Source: Taxillus chinensis
Taxonomy: Eukaryota; Streptophyta; Magnoliopsida; Santalales; Loranthaceae
NCBI GenBank assembly: GCA_023512835.1
Contig: CM042087.1
Span: 16,152,853 to 16,216,852, forward strand
Direction: 5' to 3'
Length of the DNA: 64,000 bases
Shown here: piece after piece, positions 58,691 to 64,000 of the stretch
Layout of the letters: each line of letters begins with the position of its first letter
Numbering within the stretch: position 1 is the first letter of the stretch
The notes under the pieces: model-generated
Told to the model about the DNA's origin: nothing
Database searches by the model: none
The model's input: only the letters and a program-made list of their open reading frames with translations
Position numbers and translations under genes: made by a program

Positions 58691-60146
58691 GTAAGTATTC
58701 CTGGCTTGATGTTAAAGAAGTAATTCATTGCATCATAACGTGTGTAGAACTCAGTTGTCTTCCAAAGTAAAGTAATATTATTGTCCATTTTTTTGTCATG
58801 ACATTTTAATTACTTGAGGAAATTATTTTCTTCCTCATTGAATAAGGGATTTGTTTGGCAAACTATGCATGGTGGTGTTCCCAAAGGAAAGTAATATATA
58901 CTATATGAGTAGGAGCTCACTTATCAAAAAAGAAGAAGTAGGAGCTCATTCACGATTGTTAATTGCTTAATATATTTGTTGAACTGAGAGAATTTTCTTA
59001 TTGGACCTTCTGACCTTGGCAGCTGTAGCATAAGCAGTTGCTTGAATATATAGTCTCATGTGTTCCATGTTCAAATGCAGCAAGATGGGATCAAGTTAAA
59101 TCAGGATTTTTGTGTGCAGCCATAGTACTAAATTTATTTCATTATTGTCAGGATGATAGTGTGTAGGCTTGGCCCATTGTGAAAATTATATATATATGTA
59201 CCCCTACTAGAATAATAAAATGACATTGTTTTCCTTTTAGATATTCTCTAAAATTATCATGTAGCATTAGATCTAGGGTTTTCTATAGTGTTTGCACTGC
59301 CTCTGTTGGTGGCACCTTGCTGTCAGTGGACGTTCCACAGTTTTCCTCTTTTGTTTTTGATTAGTTGAGTGTGTGAGTAGTTTTTCTGTATTTGCATCTG
59401 TCGTCCATTCTCCCCCACTATGGTTCAAGCACGGTGATGGTTTTGTGTCAGCTCTCAATTCCAGCGTTGACTTTGTGAGGGACATCACTGCTGCTACATT
59501 CATGTCCTCTGCTGACTCGATAGGGTGTTGCTTATAGTTCCTCCCTAGCTGAAAGTCTTTGATTGAGTTGATTTCTTGAGGCTAGTGGCTGGAGCGCTCT
59601 GCTTCTCTCTGTTGTGTGTTCTTTTGGTTTGTCGGTCTGGTGTAATTGCTAATAGGTATTGGTTGTTTGGGTGCACTTGGTGACAGTTGCTGGGCTATGT
59701 AACATTTGCTGTGGTGCTGTGGACTTTCCACCTTTGGCATGCTCTTCTTTGTTGGCTGTGTTGTTTGCTCTTGGGGTTGCTGGACTGGTTTTGTTCAGCA
59801 GTTTTGTGTGTGCCCTCTATGGTTTTGCCTCCTATAAGTTTTTCAGGTTCTGTAGTTCTTCCTTTAGCTTTTGGTTGGTTACTGCTAATTTTCAATTTCT
59901 TTTTGGGTGCTGTTTTCTATAGAGGATTTGTTGGCTATTTCTCAAGTTTCTAAAAATCGGTAACCGGTGCTGGTTGGTATAGCCACTGATTAAGGATTAG
60001 TTGAATTAATTGGTATGACATTTTTAAATTATTTTAATAAATATAAACACCAAAGCGTTATAAATATTTCTAATTTAACACAATATTTAAAATATATTTC
60101 TTAATTCTTAGCTAGTTTATGAATTTATGATTTTTAATAATTTTAT

Positions 60147-62085
60147 AGCTCGTTGGTACGTGAAAATGAATTTGGGCATAATAAAATCATTTGAGAAATG
60201 AGATTGATATCAGAATTGAAATGAAATTTTTTATTCTATTTACTGCGTTTTGTATATAAGGCAATGAAGGGTAATAAATTAATAAAGTATAAAATCATCC
60301 TCACAATTTTTAAAATTTATTAAAAAAACCAACAAATCCTTTCAAACCTTTTAAAATTTCCATACCCCTAAATAAGTCTTACCAAAAGACACAACACCAC
60401 TGTCACTACCAAACTCCTCATGTCCAACTGCTATCGCGTTTGGTGCTGCCACTGAATGTCGCTGCATGAGCGATTGTCTGCTACCAGCCACAACCTCTGC
60501 CCTCAACCTCCATCTATTGATGGCGGTGAAGAGCTTTGGTGGCACGCTTGATGGATTTGCTATGGTTGCATATCTGTAGAAAAGGTGAGCAACGGAGGTG
60601 CAAAGCACTATGTGAAGAAAGTGCGACATTGTGATTGGTTGTATGGTGGTGAGTTGCAGCAGCAAGGCGTGATGGTGATGGAGATGAATTTTGGTGCAAT
60701 ATGGGCAGTAGTAACCCTGACGACAGACAATGGTAAGGGAGATGAATTTTGGTACAATATGGGTAGTAGTTAACCCTGATGACAAACAATGGTAGGGGAG
60801 AGAAAGAGGAAAAGGAAGAGAAGTATTGGTTTGTTTGATTTTTTTGTTGTTTCTACCAATTTGATGTGTTTGTATTTGATAATTGGACCGATAAGTTGAT
60901 GTACAAGGGTGCCACTAGAGGGTGTTGCATATGTTGATGTACAAAGGTGCCACTTGAGGGTGTTGCACATGTCTCTAATGGCAGAGTTGGAAATTTGATT
61001 CCCATAAGGGAATGACTCAATATCAAGGGGAGCGGGGGAATCAATTTTACTTTTTTCAGGCCAACCTCATTCTTGTAGTAATGGATCATTTTCATGGTTC
61101 GAAAAAATGAGTTGAAGCACCACCTCGCTCGCCTTGGCTCTAGTTCTCATAGAGGCGCTGCCTTATAGTCCACCTCCGCCGACACTCGCCTCGTACAAGT
61201 GAGGTGGCCCGTTCTACTGCCTCAAGCCATTTTCGGGATGAGGCGCTCGCGACACATGCTCGAAGTCATCTTTGTCGATCATCGTCATCATTAGCAGCGA
61301 TCGTTGGCGTTGTCATCAGCAGCAATCGTCATTGGCTTCCTTTCTTGTGGCCCCGACTCTGGTCATGCCTCCTCGATAGTCTTATCCTCGCGGCCATCTT
61401 CTTCGGCTCACCCTCGGCGATCGTCTCCGCTCCGATGATCCGGCCGTTCTTTGGCGACCTCTTTTTGGCCGCACCTTCTCTTGGTTGTCCGACGGTTACC
61501 TCCTCACACCCGTGCATGTTGGCGTCAGTGTGGATCCTTCCCTGAGGCTAGTTGGCTTTGAGCTGTGTGCTCCACTTGCGACATCCTTTATTTGGCCCTC
61601 TGCGGCTCTTTTTACATTGGACCTGTCCTGTTTTAATAAATTTTGCTTATATAAACATTTTGTATAACTTATTTATATAAATATGTTAAGTTAACTAAAT
61701 AAAGAAACAAGAGTTAATTATGTTAAGTTAATTATATAGATATTTATATATTCATTGCATAATAAAAAATGTTAATATATAGTGATTTTATTATATATTA
61801 AAATATAAATTCATATATAGTTTTATCTTATATTAAATTTGTTACATCAAATCATTTTAAATTTATATGTAGTTCGGTAGTTCGTTGTTATAAATTCTTA
61901 TAGTTCTATATATTAAAAAAAATTATCGTTGAGGGGCCCTTCTTGACCGTAATGAGGCTCCCCCTTTAGTTTACGGCATCGAATATGTACTGTATCGCAT
62001 TCCATAGTTTTGATTTTCCTCTCTTTTGCGTTATTTGAAAATAGAAATGAAATTGATTCCATTCTATTTTCATGCACCAAACGTG
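60147..62085. mobile_element. Second Tourist-like element in MOS14 intron 12
   Basis: The left end GCTCGTTGGTACGTGAAAAT and the right end, reverse-complemented, CACGTTTGGTGCATGAAAAT resemble the ends of the element in intron 6. Both ends continue with GAATTGAAATGAAA-type sequence. No matching target duplication could be confirmed. Inside are two short tandem repeats and a GC-rich block at 61,110-61,630, none with a recognisable protein. Confidence 0.5.
60678..60972. repeat. Two short tandem duplications
   Basis: A roughly 59-bp unit (GAGATGAATTTTGGTRCAAT...) is present twice at 60,680-60,798, and a 38-bp unit (GTTGATGTACAARGGTGCCA...) twice at 60,896-60,971. Both lie within the element in intron 12. 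Confidence 0.85.
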
Positions 62086-64000
62086 CGTTCAGGGTTAGGG
62101 TTTGTCAGAAAAAATAAAATAGATGCTGCAAGGAGATTGAGGTTTGAGAATTTGGGAGAAGAGAAGCAAAGAAGATGCAGTAACCAGTGTTTGGAGAAGA
62201 AAAAGCCACCTGACAATGACCAGCAACTGAAAATAATACCAACTGCCAGGGAGACTGCTGTTCTCAATTTCAGTCATCCATTCCTTGCATCAAGATGTTC
62301 GGGTGCTGCTGCTGTTTCCAGAAAAGAAGACCCTAGCTACAAATTTTTTTAATAGGGTAGTCTGCCCTTTTACTTCTTTACACCGTTGGTTTTCGATTTA
62401 GTTAGTAATCATGTGTAGCTATCATAACTCACTGATTAGTGGAATTACACACTGATTAATTGATCTGTCGCTGAATAATTGGCGACTTTTTGTAAACAAC
62501 ACCAATCGCTGCTTTTTCCATTAATCAATCTATTAATCCACTGATTAACAATTAATCCCGACTGTTAGAACCATGCTATTCTATGTTTATTTTTCATTGT
62601 ATTAAATGACCATCCCACCCATATCTGCAGTTGGTATTCTTTTCAGGCTAATTGGTCTCATATGGTGTGAATTGGTTCCTAATTGGGCTGGTATGCAACT
62701 TGTTTGATTCTATGCTGTTGTTGCTGCCGTCAAATTTGTTTTGCTGTTACCAGTTATGCTGCTATAATCATGAGGGCCTACTACCTGTTCTGCCCTGTCG
62801 GTGAAGAGCCGACCTCCGTTTTCTTGCTATGCTGTTTTTTTCTTTTCTTTCTTGTTGGCACTCCCCCCTTGTCATCGTAATTGTTGGACTCTTGAAATTT
62901 ATTCTTCTTCAAGTTGATAACTTGTTTGTGTATCAACATTAGGAGAGTATATAGTATTGGTGGTTCTTATAATGACTATTTTATAAGACGACCTGAATGG
63001 CTGTTCTTATGCAGGCCGAAAAATAGCCTCTTCCATTTCTTAGCTTTTAAAGTTGTCTGCACGGTCATTTTTGGCCGCTTGGATAGTGTTTGACTGTTTA
63101 AACAAGGGAAGAATACTGGAAAAAGGCAGCTGGTCCACTTGCACCCTTGGTCTCAGCAGCCCTGGCCTCACTCTCCGGCCTGGTTCTTTCTGCTGCCTGT
63201 AGCCTCCATCTTCCCTGTCAAGACCCATCGACGTTTGAACTCTGGCCAGATAGCATCGAGCATAACCTCACACCATCACCAGAGACCAATTTTGCTTCAG
63301 CTTCGATCGTCTCGCACTGACACTTCTCACCAGTGTTGTCCTTCAGGAGTCGTTGAAGCTCCTCTCTCCATCAGCATATTTCGGATACGTGTAGCGTTTA
63401 CTTAATCAAATAAAAATATAATATAAAATAAAAAGATAGGGATTTTTTCATTTATTTCCAGAATTTAGTTTTATGATAAAACAAGGAAAAAGGTTGAGAA
63501 AATGGTTTTTAAACTATAGTTTTAACATAATAAAACAAATAAAAAATAAAAAACATTTTTTTTATTTAATTCTTGTGCTTTATTTATAAATGAATAAAAT
63601 AAAACATTAATACTTGATTGCATGTGTTTGATAAAATAGGAAAATTTGTTAAATAAAAAAAGGTGAAATTATATTTCCTCAAAAAAATTCATTTTGTTTA
63701 ACAAAAATAAATTTGGATGCGTGCATTTTTTAATTTGCTTCTATTGTATGTTTGCTTCAATTACAAAAACCAAAAAGAAAAAAGGAAAATAAAGTAAAAA
63801 AGAAGGAAGTTTATCCTTTTGAATTTTATATTTAAATTTTTTGAGTTGTCATGTTTGCTATTTGTTTTTCATTAAATTTTGTGATATTATGATGTATTTA
63901 TTGAATATAACTTAAAATATATGAAAACATTATTTTACGATCTAGACAGTAGATGATTCCTCAAGTGTCTTGGACTGTTGTTTTTGCAACCTTGGTGATG

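Larger units (their letters stand above)
58691..64000 (+). other. Start of MOS14 intron 12, longer than 5.3 kb
   Basis: The donor is GTAAGT at 58,691. Searching by eye for the next conserved exon (after SSYESLVSL the family continues with a VxFR...YP block), I found none before the window end. The intron holds a Tourist-like element (about 60,147-62,085), small tandem repeats and AT-rich sequence. The 62,440-62,560 interval is unusually rich in TTAATCAA-type words. A gene truncation here cannot be excluded. Confidence 0.65.

Noticed and set aside
60351..61095. - strand frames in the intron-12 element
   Set aside because: They span short tandem duplications and His/Ser-rich low-complexity sequence, with no recognisable domain.

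Overview
The window is plant nuclear DNA, most likely from an angiosperm. The evidence is an intron-rich gene for a plant importin-beta family protein, LTR retrotransposons of plant-specific lineages (Sirevirus-like Ty1-copia, Athila-like and chromovirus-like Ty3-gypsy), plant hAT-type MITEs, and a PIF/Harbinger transposon. I cannot name the species. There are no prokaryotic features, CRISPR arrays or rRNA, and I recognised no tRNA gene.

Positions 1-44,072 are a stack of nested, mostly dead retrotransposons. An Athila-like element on the + strand (1-1,189 and 15,400-17,428) was split by a complete 14.2-kb Sirevirus-like copia element on the - strand (1,190-15,399; two 1,407-bp LTRs; 5-bp target duplication AATAG). 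A fragment of a - strand gypsy element follows (about 17,434-19,912: gag start, primer-binding site, LTR). Next is a + strand Sirevirus-like element without its 5' end (19,913-30,094). Its accessory reading frame is split by a solo gypsy LTR (26,437-29,125), which itself carries a 510-bp hAT MITE. A truncated Athila LTR and the distal part of a copia-type LTR occupy 30,095-31,770. A third copia copy (LTR, primer-binding site and gag start, - strand) spans 31,771-42,566 and is split by a 9.3-kb gypsy element (32,641-41,954; target duplication CCGCA). A truncated gypsy LTR holding a second hAT MITE ends this half at 44,072.

Positions 44,584-50,352 look like one PIF/Harbinger-type DNA transposon with imperfect terminal inverted repeats and TAA at both edges. 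It carries a broken DDE transposase, a Myb/SANT-like open reading frame and several tandem repeats. Its right end lies about 540 bp upstream of the only ordinary gene in the window, the plant transportin-SR/TNPO3 homologue (MOS14). Twelve exons of that gene (first 383 codons from the preferred start) run from 50,899 to 58,690, and it continues beyond the window. Intron 6 contains a small Tourist-like element carrying a fragment of a YqeH/BPG2-type chloroplast GTPase gene. Intron 12 (more than 5.3 kb) contains a second element with similar ends.

The most unusual item is the accessory ORF downstream of pol in the 14.2-kb copia element. Its C-terminal part carries a Ulp1/C48-type cysteine protease signature with His, Asp, Gln and Cys in the right order and two diagnostic spacings matching. 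Both Sirevirus-like copies have a TATA-type motif upstream of this accessory ORF, which suggests an internal promoter. A palindrome (CTTATCAAAAC...GTTTTGATAAG) sits beside the TATA box in two unrelated LTR families.
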